Assembly: GCA_036971475.1 (NCBI GenBank)
Contig: JBAIZL010000008.1
Coordinates: forward strand, 30,314,219 to 30,378,218
DNA length: 64,000 nucleotides
Origin: Prosapia bicincta
Lineage: Eukaryota; Arthropoda; Insecta; Hemiptera; Cercopidae
Direction of reading: 5' to 3'
Position numbers and translations under genes: made by a program. Every line of letters starts with the position of its first letter. The stretch's first letter is position 1. Under the pieces are notes generated by a model that did no database searches, was not told the DNA's origin, and saw nothing but the letters and a program-made list of their open reading frames with translations. Positions 11,300 through 22,520 of the stretch are shown in pieces.

Positions 11300-13060
11300 A
11301 GAATGTACTTAGGATTAGAGTAAAGTATGGAATCTTTTTCTTCGGTTTCCTTCTTGTGTCAGACTGTACCTAGGATTATGGTAAGTAAGGAATCTTCTTC
11401 CTCGATTTCCTTCTTGTGTCAGACTGCACCTAGGATTAGGGTAAGTAAGGAATCTTTTTCCTCGATTTCCTTCTTGTGTCAGACTGCACCTAGGATTAGG
11501 GTAAGTAAGGAATCTTCTTCCTCGATTTCCTTCTTGTGTCAGACTGCACCTAGGATTAGGGTAAGTAAGGAATCTTTTTCCTCGATTTCCTTCTTGTGTC
11601 AGACTGCACCTAGGATTAGGGTAAGTAAGGAATCTTTTTCCTCGATTTCCTTCTTGTGTCAGACTGCACCTAGGATTAGGGTAAGTAAGGAATCTTTTTC
11701 CTCGATTTCCTTCTTGTGTCAGACTGTACCTAGGATTAGGGTAAGTAAGGAATCTTCTTCCTCGATTTCCTTCTTGTGTCAGACTGCACAGAGGATTAGG
11801 GTAAGTAAGGAATCTTTTTCCTCGATTTCCTTCTTGTGTCAGACTGCACCTAGGATTAGGGTAAGGAATCTTCTTCCTCGATTTCCTTCTTGTGTCAGAC
11901 TGCACCTAGGATTAGGGTAAGTAAGGAATCTTTTTCCTCGATTTCCTTCTTGTGTCAGACTGCACCTAGGATTAGGGTAAGTAAGGAATCTTCTTCCTCG
12001 ATTTCCTTCTTGTGTCAGACTGCACCTAGGATTAGGGTAAGTAAGGAATCTTCTTCCTCGATTTCCTTCTTGTGTCAGACTGCACCTAGGATTAGGGTAA
12101 GTAAGGAATCTTTTTCCTCGATTTCCTTCTTGTGTCAGACTGCACCTAGGATTAGGGTAAGTAAGGAATCTTTTTCCTCGATTTCCTTCTTGTGTCAGAC
12201 TGCACCTAGGATTAGGGTAAGTAAGGAATCTTTTTCCTCGATTTCCTTCTTGTGTCAGACTGCACCTAGGATTAGGGTAAGTAAGGAATCTTTTTCCTCG
12301 ATTTCCTTCTTGTGTCAGACTGCACCTAGGATTAGGGTAAGTAAGGAATCTTTTTCCTCGATTTCCTTCTTGTGTCAGACTGCACCTAGGATTAGGGTAA
12401 GTAAGGAATCTTTTTCCTCGATTTCCTTCTTGTGTTAGACTGTACCTAGGATTAGGGTAAGTAAGGAATCTTCTTCCTCGATTTCCTTCTTGTGTCAGAC
12501 TGCACCTAGGATTAGGGTAAGTAAGGAATCTTTTTCCTCGATTTCCTTCTTGTGTCAGACTGCACCTAGGATTAGGGTAAGTAAGGAATCTTCTTCCTCG
12601 ATTTCCTTCTTGTGTCAGACTGCACCTAGGATTAGGGTAAGTAAGGAATCTTCTTCCTCGATTTCCTTCTTGTGTCAGACTGCACCTAGGATTAGGGTAA
12701 GTAAGGAATCTTCTTCCTCGATTTCCTTCTTGTGTCAGACTGTATCTAGGATTAGGGTAAGTAAGGAATCTTCTTCCTCGATTTCCTTCTTGTGTCAGAC
12801 TGCACCTAGGATTAGGGTAAGTAAGGAATCTTTTTCCTCGATTTCCTTCTTGTGTCAGACTGCACCTAGGATTAGGGTAAGTAAGGAATCTTCTTCCTCG
12901 ATTTCCTTCTTGTGTCAGACTGCACCTAGGATTAGGGTAAGTAAGGAATCTTCTTCCTCGATTTCCTTCTTGTGTCAGACTGCACCTAGGATTAGGGTAA
13001 GTAAGGAATCTTTTTCCTCGATTTCCTTCTTGTGTCAGACTGTACCTAGGATTAGGGTAA
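11300..13060. repeat. 60-bp minisatellite (~29 near-identical copies)
   Basis: Units of exactly 60 bp, most over 95% identical by eye; one unit near 11863 lacks 4 bp. Because 60 is a multiple of 3, both strands show long open frames of 180-197 codons (11327-13065 plus; 11315-11905 minus). These are periodicity artefacts with no start context or domain. Each unit contains a pyrimidine tract ending in TGTCAG and, 18 nt later, GGTAAGTAAGG, so it resembles a splice acceptor and donor pair. Confidence 0.97.
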
Positions 13061-15000
13061 AGTAAGGAATCTTTTTCCTCGATTTCCTTTCTGTGTCAGA
13101 CTGTACCTAGGATTAAGGTAAAGTACGAAGTCTTTTACCACGATTTTCCTCTTGTGTCAGATTGAGAATTAAGGTGTAGAAAGTGTTTTTAACCTCGATT
13201 CTGCCCTTTCATCAGTTTATTCGTAGGATTAAGGTAAAGAAAGGAATCATTTTTCTCGATTTCCTTTTTGTATCACACTGAACATAACATTAAGGTAAAG
13301 TAAAGAATCTCTTACCTGTATTTATCTCTTATGTTATATTGAGAATTAAAGTGTAGAAAGTATTTTTAACCTCGATTCTGCCCTTTTACCAGTTTGTTAG
13401 TAGGATTATGGTAAAGTAAGGAAACTTTTCCTCGATTTCCTTCTTGTGTCAGACAGTACCTAAGATTAAGGTAAAGTAAGGGGTCTTTTACCTCAATTTT
13501 CTTGTGTCAGATTGAGAATTGAGTTGTAGAAAGTATTTTTAACCTCGATTCTGCCCTTTTACCAGTTTGTTAGTAGAATTAAGGTAAAGTAAGGAATCTT
13601 TTTCCTCGATTTCCTTCTTGTGTCAGACTGTACCTAGGATTAGGGTAAGTAAGGAATCTTCTTCCTCGATTTCCTTCTTGTGTCAGACTGTACCTAGGAT
13701 TAGGGTAAAGTAAGGAATCTTTTTCCTCGATTTCCTTTTTGTGTCAGACTGTACCTAGGATTAGGGTAAGTAAGGAATCTTCTTCCTCGATTTCCTTCTT
13801 GTGTCAGACTGTACCTAGGATTAGGGTAAAGTAAGGAATCTTTTTCCTCGATTTCCTTTCTGTGTCAGACTGTACCTAGGATTAAGGTAAAGTACGAAGT
13901 CTTTTACCACGATTTTCCTCTTGTGTCAGATTGAGAATTAAGGTGTAGAAAGTGTTTTTAACCTCGATTCTGCCCTTTTATCAGTTTATTCGTAGGATTA
14001 AGGTAAAGAAAGGAATCATTTTTCTCGATTTCCTTTTTGTATCACACTGAACATAACATTAAGGTAAAGTAAAGAATCTCTTACCTCTATTTTTCTCTTA
14101 TGTTATATTGAGAATTAAAGTGTAGAAAGTATTTTTAACCTCGATTCTGCCCTTTTACCACTTTGTTAGTAGGATTATGGTAAAGTAAGGAATCTTTTCC
14201 TCGATTTCCTTCTTGTGTCAGACAGTACCTAAAATTAAAGTAAAGTAAGGGGTCTTTCACCTCAATTTTCTTGTGTCAGATTGAGAATTGAGGTGTAGAA
14301 AGTATTTTTAATCTGGATTTTGCCCTTTTTATCAGTTTGTTAGTATGATTAAGTTAAAGTAAGAAATCTTTTTTCTCGATTTCTTTCTTTCATCGTACTG
14401 TATCTAGGATTAAGGTAAAGTAAGAAATCTTTTACCTCGATTTTTCTCTTGTGTCAGATTGAAAATAAGGTGTATACATTATTTTTTAGCACGATTATCC
14501 CCTTTTATCACATTGTACGTATAATTAAGGTAAAGAAAGTAATATTTTCCTCGATTCTTCTCTAAAGTAAGACTGTAGTACCTACCTAGAATTAAAGTAT
14601 CTTTATGGTACTTAGGAAAACATTTTCCCCTAGATTTACCTTTTGGTGTAAGACTGCTTTTAGAACTAAGATAGAGAAATGAAATTTTACAACAATTTTT
14701 CTCTTGTGTCAGATTGAAAACTAAGGAACAGAAAGTATTTTTTACTACGATTATCTTCTTTTATCACATTGTACGTAAAATTAAGGTAAAGAAGGTAATC
14801 TTTTTCCTCGATTCTACTCTAGTGTCAGACTGTAGGACTTACCTAGAACTAAAGTATCTTTAAGGTGCCTAGGAAAAAATATGTTTCCTAGGTTTACCTT
14901 TTGGTGTCTGCTTCTAGAGTTAAGATAAAGAAATGAAATTTTACCTCGATTTTCCTCTTTTATCAGATTATACGTTAGATTAGATAAAGAAAGTGTTTCG
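13061..15000. repeat. Diverged continuation of the 60-bp array with longer units
   Basis: Units of roughly 60-70 bp share TTTACCTCGATTTT, CTTGTGTCAGA and GATTAAGGTAAAGTAAG with the young array but are substantially mutated. A block of about 480 bp (about 13065-13590) is repeated about 769 bp downstream (about 13834-14355). The divergence gradient from left (near identical) to right (barely recognisable) is typical of an array homogenised at one end. Confidence 0.88.
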
Positions 15001-16980
15001 GTTACAAAATAACCACGTTTATATGTAGGCCTATTGAAGAGACGTACTTATGAAAATGGAGATCGCGTGTTTAGTTAATTGAAGGGAACCATGTTAGACT
15101 GAATAGGTTAGAAGTTGTGTTGTATTAGTTGCCTTCTAGACACACTTGCACCTACAACGTAACCTTAATTTTCAGTGGTTGTTTGTCAAACACTTGAATA
15201 CAAATATTTTTTTTTTAATAATTTTTTATTCGGTTAGCAAAAAACTATTAGGCTAAGGCTAGTATAATAAAAATGTAGAACAAAATATGTGAATCCTCTT
15301 TATTCTTGATTTAATTCTAAATGTTATGTTCTTAAAAATTTTAAAACATAGACATACTTTACTTCCAACAGGACTTCAACTGACTGCCTTCACCAAATAC
15401 TATACGTTTATAGGTTCGTGATAGTTTGACAAGGTCGTTTTAGTTACATCTTAAAAAACTGTTTGGGCGAATTATTAAAAATATCTCTAGAGAGCTAGTA
15501 ACTCTGTTTTTATAGCAGTGGTTAAACGGACACTGCTGTGACCGGTTTCTGTACCAGCTGGAATGGTTCACAACCAGTCCGCGTTGAAATAATCCCAGAC
15601 CCTATTAATCAACTGCTGAGTGCTTCCGAACCGTTGCAGGTGTGAGAAACGTCAAATGGCATTTGTAAACATTTATCCATGAACTGGAATCGTTCCAATT
15701 ATAACAGAGACCATTACAGAAGGTAAATAGTCTTAAAGATCGCAATTACAGGCTGCCATTTAGTACGGCCGTGAACGGAAACCATGGCTAAGCGTGAAAT
15801 ACTCGCCCATTGCCGATAACAATGGCAGATCCGTCAAATGTAGCTTCTACATTATAAGTTTTCTCAATCCATTTACTAACACAACTGTATGTACTATTGA
15901 TTTACTCCGGTTTCTACACAAGATGTTGTGAGTAAATGTGAGTAGAACATCCGGATCCGGTCTGAGTAATGCTGGCCAAATTTGGTCTAACTCGGACTTT
16001 TCTCGGTTTTACATATCTTACTTAAGAATAAGCTTTCAATACGTAAAAAGTTTATTGTCGAAAACCATTAACAATGATTAGAACGCTCATTGATTATAGT
16101 CATAGAAACATAGCCACGCCTCTTTATTGGCTTTAACAACAACTCCTTTAGGAACTACCGGAATTACTATTTAGCTATGTTAAATTATATAACCTTGTTA
16201 AGAGGATAGAAATCAACTTCAGTTTCTTAATAAAACAGAGAATATACTGTACTTACTATATTGCTAACATCTATATCATAATATATTGAGATATGCGAAT
16301 AACGCCAAAATAAACAAACTGAAACTGTATCAGCTAAGCCGACTTTTGATTGTTGCGGCTACATCTGGAGAATGATGGAGATTTTCTGTGATGACTCGCC
16401 AACCTCATCGTTCAACTAAAGGAAAATTAACCATGTATATAACGATCACTAAACAGCCCCTTCCCAAAAAATGACGCAAAACCTCCAAGAACGGTACGAG
16501 TGATGCTTCAAAGTGAACGGTTATTCAGATCATGTTTATACCCGAGTCTAAACGATTTAGCTTCTTTTTACTTACATGTGTTAGAAAAACTACGTAAATA
16601 AAGTAAAATGAAATTAAAAAAATCTTACAACTGTTTCCATACCGTTTATTCTGGCGCATATTGCATAACTTACATTTAAATATACTTACAATGTATCGCG
16701 TTATTAGAAGTTTGATGAAATAAAAACAAAATTAAAATATATTTAAGCTAGTCACTACGTATCAACATACCAAGACCAAGGGAAGTGGTAGTCACTCGAT
16801 CAATGCGGTAATCGGTTAGTTCACGGAGGAAACTTATTTTTATTATAACGAAACCTATTTTAAGAGGATATGCTTAATACTTTAGTATAGCTATACAATA
16901 ATGTCGTAAATATTATTCATAAAGAATTATTTGACACAGCAGTGTGATTAAGTGAGGTTTGAATGACGATAGTTAAAGTA
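15001..16980. other. Unique sequence, no gene seen
   Basis: About 2 kb of single-copy DNA. The part at 15500-15860 is less AT-rich than its surroundings, but no coding frame with splice sites was found on either strand. It could hold regulatory sequence; nothing in it proves that. Confidence 0.45.
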
Positions 16981-16988
16981 CGTTTGGA

Positions 16989-17810
16989 CATGGGCGAGGT
17001 TAAGGGGGGTAAAGAGGGGCATTGCTCCCCCCCCCCAACTTTCAGAATTGGACCAGTGTATTCTTTTTTTATAATAAAAAGCTGACAATAAACTCATTAA
17101 AATACTAGAAAAATAATAATAGTGCTGACAAAAAATATACTTGGCAGTATCAGTTGTTGTTATGATCATTTGCGAGTTATTTCTAAATATGACTGTAAGT
17201 TCAAAGAAAAATGTGAACCTTATTGTAATCTTACAAGTCATGGTGTTCAAAATGAAAGTTTAGGAATTTGTATCGTACGAAGTTTGGTATTCAACGTTAT
17301 GTTTCTCATAGAAAGAAAATCAGGTTTATTTTTATTATGACTTTGCAAAATTCGAAAAAAAATTAAAATCTTAAACTTTCCAAAGCTATAAATCTAAAAG
17401 CCCCTGATTTGCGTTCTATGACAAAACTTATCGTTGAATACCATACCCTACCTTTCCAATAAAAAAGTAGTCTAATTTTAAAAATACTTAACTACGTGAA
17501 TAGTTACCCTCGAGAGGGTTAAATTCGTAAAAGGAACGAATGTTTTTAAACGCGTCAGCAAGTAAGCAATTACGTATTCACTTAGTTAGGTATTTTTAAA
17601 ATTAGTTTAACCAGTGACTTCAAGATGATTACATCAAGCGACTTCAAAAAAGCATTGTAAAACATACATCTTATAGTGTAAGTTTTTAGCTCAATGTCGA
17701 CCAGCTTTTAAATGATCTTCATTTTGGAGAGGAGTACCGGACCTTATTTAATACCTCCAGGGCAATCTTATGCCCCCCCCCCCAGAACAAAAGTTGTAAC
17801 TCCGCCCATG
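16989..17810. mobile_element. Non-autonomous hAT element, 822 bp, with target duplication
   Basis: Flanked by a perfect 8-bp direct repeat CGTTTGGA (16981-16988 and 17811-17818). The ends are imperfect inverted repeats: CATGGGCGAGGTTA on the left, and on the right the complement of CATGGGCGGAGTTA. C/G homopolymer tracts (left at 17026-17036, right at 17772-17783) lie just inside both ends. An 8-bp duplication with termini starting CA is the hAT superfamily signature. It has no transposase frame, so it would need enzyme supplied elsewhere. A foldback copy (17471-17647) is nested inside. Confidence 0.82.
17471..17647. mobile_element. Foldback element copy 1 (left arm internally deleted)
   Basis: Homologous to the 220-bp foldback at 36667-36886. 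It keeps the right arm (AAAAGGAACGA, AAACGCGTCAGCAAG, TAAGCAATTACGTATTCAC, TTAGTTTAA) and the right tail TTCAAGATGATTACATCAAG. The left arm is shortened and ends in a small ACCCTC/GAGGGT hairpin. It lies inside the 822-bp hAT, so it is younger than that element or travelled with it. Confidence 0.75.
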
Positions 17811-17818
17811 CGTTTGGA

Positions 17819-20682
17819 CCCTATATTTCTGGTTTGGCTTAGAATCGCCTTTTACTTGTCACAATGCACTTAAAGTACGTAATAATCGAAGTTCAGAAAG
17901 TCTTTATTACCAGATGCTGATTAGTAAACTCCAAAACTGACTGAACAAAGTCTTTGGCAGAATCGCTGAGACAACTTTATAGGCCTACTCACGAAAACAG
18001 AGTGCTTTGTTGTCTTGCATTTATATAGGTACATAACAATATAGCTGCAAAGTATCCGGTTAGGTTAGGTTTGCTTACGAAAGCTCACCGGTGAAGTGTG
18101 AAATGTTCTCCATTTTGTACCGACAAGGCCACACAATAAATCCGTGATAGCGTGATGAGTTCAGTTCATGTCACAACACCTTCTCTACACACATGTAAAC
18201 ACATGTGCAAAAATTATTGTCATGTTAAACAAAAAAAAAACAAAAAACAAAAAAAACAAAAAAAAAGAAAGAAAGTCAGAAAGTCAGTCAGCCCAGTCCC
18301 ACATAAATAATAAACGTTGTCCCCCAGCATTAAAACCTGATCCGTCCCACCCACTACAACGTCCTGCCTTTCAGAAACCTCTCCTCAGATCCAGCCCGAA
18401 CCAAAAAGCCCTGTTCCCACATTCCTACCCGCAGCCATTGTCGCGTGACAGACGCTGCATAACCTCGGGGGCCACCAAACCCCCTCCTTCACTGACTGAC
18501 TGACTGACTGACTGAGTTCAGTTCAAACGTCACAAGATGGGGGCACCTCATACCTCAACCAGTTAGCCTGCGTTCGCAAAACTTATTATTTGTTAGTATC
18601 TATAACTAACCTAAACGGATAATTTGGTCACTATATTGTAATGAGATACAACCTAGTACCCTGATTAAAAAAGAGTCCTTGAGTGTGTAGAGTTTTGAGT
18701 GCTTTTGGAGTGAGGTTAACGCGTACGTTGTTTTTTACAATAATTTTGGAGTGTTAGCCACCAAGTTTATTATTTTCCTTACTTCTTGAGGAGTATCTAC
18801 AAGGCTAGATAAAAAGTTCTATAAGGTTAGATAGGCTTATTGGAGAATTATTTTTGAGTGAAGTAGTTGTAACTTCCTGAAAAACAATTATCTTTTTTAT
18901 AAAATGTTTTATTTATTTTTTAGTATTAAAATGGTTTACCAGTATGAATATTATTGACTACGATACTGAAGGGGGGGGGAGAACGATTGTGAAAATAAGA
19001 GGGACTAACCTTGCACATAAAAATAGGGTAACCTGTATCTCTGGTACAGGATACAGGTGAGATGCTATGGTATCACTCGTATTTGATAAGTAGCAGAAGT
19101 TAACCCACTGTCATCGGGTTGCTAAAGAGGTGCTTACATGTTACAACCCCTTGTAAGGGAAAGGACGGGAAAGAACAGACGGAATTAAGTGGGTCTAAGT
19201 AAAAAAACGATTTCCTGTTACTGGGATTAAGGAAAGATAACATAACTTGGTAGCTCTCAACCGGGGTGAAATGTCGTGACTATCCGCAATCCGCTGCAAT
19301 ATCTTGTACACTGCATCGTATTTTGGTAGAGAAGATATTACGTGTAACATCAGGTTTATAAGATGATTCCAATAGACTCTCACTAATTGTCTAACCTTGT
19401 TGGGCTCCGGACAACCGTTAGCATATTTATTTCAGATATTCCAACAGATTATTTCGACCTTGATTTTACGTCATTCCGTGTTGCTTCGCTCATTCGGTTT
19501 CACACAGTTGGACGAGGAAGGTGTGCAGTAGTTTGTTTGTATTTTCCATTCTAAAATGTAATAGAAATCCTGAAATATGAGATGTTTTACAGTTGGATGT
19601 AGTTAAATAATAAAACTACTGCCATATTACATGATAATTTCAAACCTTCAGAAATAAAAAAGCTTGAATTTTGAAAGCAATGGTAGAAATTTAATATTAT
19701 ATTTTTTATTTATATTATTTATGTTTAAAAGTATTTATCTGTCAGTATAGTAGAGCCTATTCTTATTAACGTGCTTACGCGCACTTCTCATGCAAGTTTA
19801 AATGGACTGGATATGTGTGAAAGTGCGTCTTTGGGAAGTGTTTGCAGATTTACTTTGCTTCTATAAGCGACAAGTTTCGCATCTGTGCGTCTAAAGCTTT
19901 CCACAATCAATATCCTTTTGAGTATTAAGATTTTTCGTTATATTTTCTAATTATTGACATCGCAACTCAAACTCTAAATCTGCGTCCAAAATAAAGGCAT
20001 TTCTCGATGATGGGTTGCCTCGCGAACCAAATTAGCCCAGCAAGTCGGCATTTAGCCAAAAGCAGGCATGGACGTTCAACCTATGACGCGAGTGCTGACT
20101 TAATGAGGCCTGTCTCGTTAAGCGTTCTCGAACTCGCCTACAACGATTCTCAGTAAAATTCCATTCGCTCGAAAGCCAGCTTCAGGCGGACTGTAATACT
20201 GTATCAGCACACAAATATATGAATTCATTTGGACAATATATTGATAATAATTTACGACTGTACATCATTAAAATACAGTAACGTCGTAAAGTCAATTGGT
20301 AATTTTAAGCAATAAAAGGTTTTACAAAATTATTTTATGAACATTATGTTATATTGTGTTGTTATTTAATTGTTAGAATCAGAGATAATGATTTCGTTCT
20401 TTCTCATATAGGCCTACTTCATACAGCATAGGCCTATATCGTATGGTTTTTCTGACCATTTTACTAAAATTTCTATTACTGAAGAGTTAAAACCTGTCTA
20501 TGAATAGGGAAGAGTCCCCACAGATGTGATCAGATACATCTATCCGTCTTCCTGATCAACAACGATTTATATCCCTACATATCCCTCCCACATTCCAAAC
20601 TGGGGTTATGCTCTGGGCTAGCTAAGCAAAAAGCGAATTACAAAACTACACGCGTCTAGATAAATCTCTATTAACTCAAATT
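17819..20682. other. Mostly unique sequence with small simple repeats
   Basis: No gene recognised. Contents include an A-rich tract at about 18229-18275 and a (GACT)n microsatellite at about 18490-18516. An 18156-18168 word TGAGTTCAGTTCA recurs at 18513-18525. There is a G9 run near 18972 and a 9-bp hairpin, ACCTGTATC with GATACAGGT, near 19030. A 111-codon frame at 18168-18503 is low-complexity and proline-rich and is not convincing. Confidence 0.45.
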
Positions 20683-21090
20683 TCAGACACTACAATAAAG
20701 TAGTTCTCTCCGATTCGCCGTATGAAGAACATACAAGACAGCTACTGAAACAGCCAAATTGAAAGCGAAAACTAAGAACACCCAGGAAAAATTAAAAGCA
20801 AAAACGGGGACAAAATATGGATCGACCGTAATCAAGCAGATACCAATGGTCAAACAATAAGAAAGAGAGAAAAAATTGCAAGCAAAAAAAGGAACGTTCA
20901 CCCAAAGTGTCAAACAAAGAGGGCGAAAACAAGGACTAAATGGGCTGCGACGCGTGCGAAAGTAGGAAAATGAAGTAATGGCTATAAAAAATAGGTTGCT
21001 AATATAAATGCCAGCGCGGCGTTGCCAAACTGGCAAGAGGAAGTTGTACACGGCACTACGGATATATAACCTACATAATTGCTTTCCCAT
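20683..21090 (-). CDS. Unassigned 135-codon open frame, probably not a gene
   Basis: Longest non-repetitive open frame in the window, 135 codons. It starts at an ATG in a good Kozak-like context (CAGCCATGG) and ends at a TGA. The product would be rich in Phe, Leu and Val, with hydrophobic stretches at about residues 30-45, 65-95 and 95-125, so it could be read as membrane-spanning. However, the plus strand here is simply purine/A-rich (GCAAAAA and GAAAA words), which forces Phe/Leu/Val/Ser codons on the complement. I recognise no family, splice sites or polyadenylation signal. It is listed only because its length and start context are unusual for this region. Confidence 0.12.
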   Translation of the reverse strand: MGKQLCRLYIRSAVYNFLLPVWQRRAGIYISNLFFIAITSFSYFRTRRSPFSPCFRPLCLTLWVNVPFFACNFFSLSYCLTIGICLITVDPYFVPVFAFNFSWVFLVFAFNLAVSVAVLYVLHTANRRELLYCSV

Positions 21091-21821
21091 GGCTGACCTT
21101 AGTCCTTTTGTTACGACTCGACCACAGTCAAGATTTTACTGTTTATGAAATTCCCGCGGACAGCAGTTTTAAATGTTTTCCTCGACGAAAGGCAGTTCAG
21201 TTTTACCATGAAAATTTACATTTTTGCAAAACCTGACCGTAATAGGCCTAATAGACTGACATCAAATATTGCTCAGAGGTTTGATAACAAGCACACGCGT
21301 GCGCGCGCGCGCGATATGTTAGATGCATGAATTACTACAGATTGTGATTAATTTACAACAAAAGTCGTGCTTACAGGAGCTGATGCTCCTCTAGAACTGC
21401 CATAACTAAGATTTTACCTTTTAAGAATTTTTTTTGTATTAATAGATGATTATCTAAGACAGCCCAATGCTTAACTCAGTCCACGAGAATATTTATAGGC
21501 CAGGCAGACGTCATCGATTTTGCAAAATACGTTTTCCCTGATGTAGAAAGCTCTTAGTAAGAGTGGGAAGGGGGAAAGCGTGGTGCTGAAGCCACGAAAA
21601 GTTAAGCCACAAATACAGTATTTGTAACAAGACATTTAAGGTCCTTTCGACAATAGTATTGATTCATAAAATCAAGTTTATACAAAACAGAACACTATAA
21701 TATACCACATTACAATATAACTAAGCAAAAATATAGCACAAAGGCCAAAAAACCTCCATATAATTTTAATTTTAAAAAACTTTAATAATGCACGAGGGAA
21801 AAAGATTCATTTCCTCAAGTG
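21091..21821. other. Unique sequence with short CG run
   Basis: No gene recognised. A short (CG)n-rich stretch lies at about 21294-21312 (CACGCGTGCGCGCGCGCGCG). A 61-codon frame at 21145-21330 overlaps it and looks accidental. Confidence 0.45.
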
Positions 21822-21926
21822 AATCACTGGCTATTATTCCGTGCGAGGTGCTAACACGTATACCAAAACACCCAAAATGGAGGCCTGTGCATTTTTCTCA
21901 TGTTATTTTATGTTGCAATTATTTAT

Positions 21927-22014
<88 letters not shown>

Positions 22015-22141
22015 TTTATATATATATATATATAATCACTGGCTATTATTCCGTGCGAGGTGCTAACACGTATACCAAAACACCCAAAATGGAGGCCTGT
22101 GCATTTTTCTCATGTTATTTTATGTTGCAATTATTTATTAT

Positions 22142-22236
<95 letters not shown>
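21822..22236. repeat. 212-bp tandem duplication carrying (TA)n and (GA)n
   Basis: AATCACTGGCTATTATTCCG begins at 21822 and again at 22034. Both copies proceed through the same ~110 bp to a (TA)n run, a (GA)n run, the word GCCTTTATA and another (TA)n. Microsatellite lengths differ: about 42 bp of TA in copy 1 versus about 10 bp in copy 2 before the GA tract. The right end abuts the hairpin element at 22237. Confidence 0.92.
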
Positions 22237-22237
<1 letters not shown>

Positions 22238-22285
22238 CAGATTAAATAATATACACTAATTACAGGAATAATTTATTGAATAATA

Positions 22286-22332
22286 CACTCAAAGCTTTTC
22301 GTTGGTTGACATTACCAACATCCTCAGGAATT
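22286..22332 (-). ncRNA. Hammerhead-ribozyme-like motif, element A left arm
   Basis: Read on the minus strand: stem I strand AUUC, core CUGAGGA (22321-22327), one U, stem II GUUGG with CCAAC around a 9-nt loop, core GAAA, then AGCUUU and GAGU. AUUC pairs with GAGU (one G-U pair) as stem I. AAGCUU is self-complementary and could form stem III between two molecules. Predicted cleavage follows the U at 22291. The bulged U after the first core block departs from the textbook consensus. Activity is inferred only. Confidence 0.5.
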
Positions 22333-22424
22333 ACAATACTAAGAGTGACAAAAAAACTGTCTAACTTAATATTTGTGTAACTTCATATTTGTTAGACAGT
22401 TCTTTTGTCATTCTTAGTATTGTA

Positions 22425-22470
22425 CTTCCTGAGGATGTTGGTAATGTCAACCAACGAAAAGCTTTGAGTG
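22425..22470 (+). ncRNA. Hammerhead-ribozyme-like motif, element A right arm
   Basis: Same layout as the left arm on the other strand: core CUGAGGA at 22429-22435, stem II GUUGG (22437-22441) with CCAAC (22451-22455), GAAA at 22456-22459, and palindromic AAGCUU at 22459-22464. Predicted cleavage is after 22465. Stem I is weaker here because the upstream strand reads CUUC rather than AUUC, so only three pairs form with GAG. Confidence 0.42.
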
Positions 22471-22520
22471 TATTATTCAATAAAGTATTCCTGTAATTAG
22501 TTTATATTATTTAATCTTGT

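Larger units (their letters stand above)
22237..22520. mobile_element. Penelope-type hairpin element A with ribozyme-like arms
   Basis: A ~284-bp near-perfect inverted repeat. The left arm starts CAGATTAAATAATATA and the right arm ends with the complement; the centre is near 22370. Each arm carries CTGAGGA, a GTTGG/CCAAC stem, then GAAAAGCTTTGAG, described in separate entries. Flanks are (TA)n on the left and, about 40 bp further on, (TA)n on the right. Penelope-like retroelements are known to carry hammerhead ribozymes in terminal repeats that often occur in inverted arrangement, which is why I suggest that class. No reverse transcriptase remains here. Confidence 0.6.

Noticed and set aside
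11327..13060. Interstitial telomere sequence because of ATTAGGGTAAG
   Set aside because: TTAGGG occurs once per 60-bp unit and is not itself tandemly repeated.
11315..13065. Long open frames on both strands of the 60-bp array
   Set aside because: The period is a multiple of 3 and the unit lacks stops on both strands; no start context, domain or splicing support.
21788..22259. Ile-Tyr/Arg-Glu frames around 22000
   Set aside because: Translation of (TA)n and (GA)n microsatellites.
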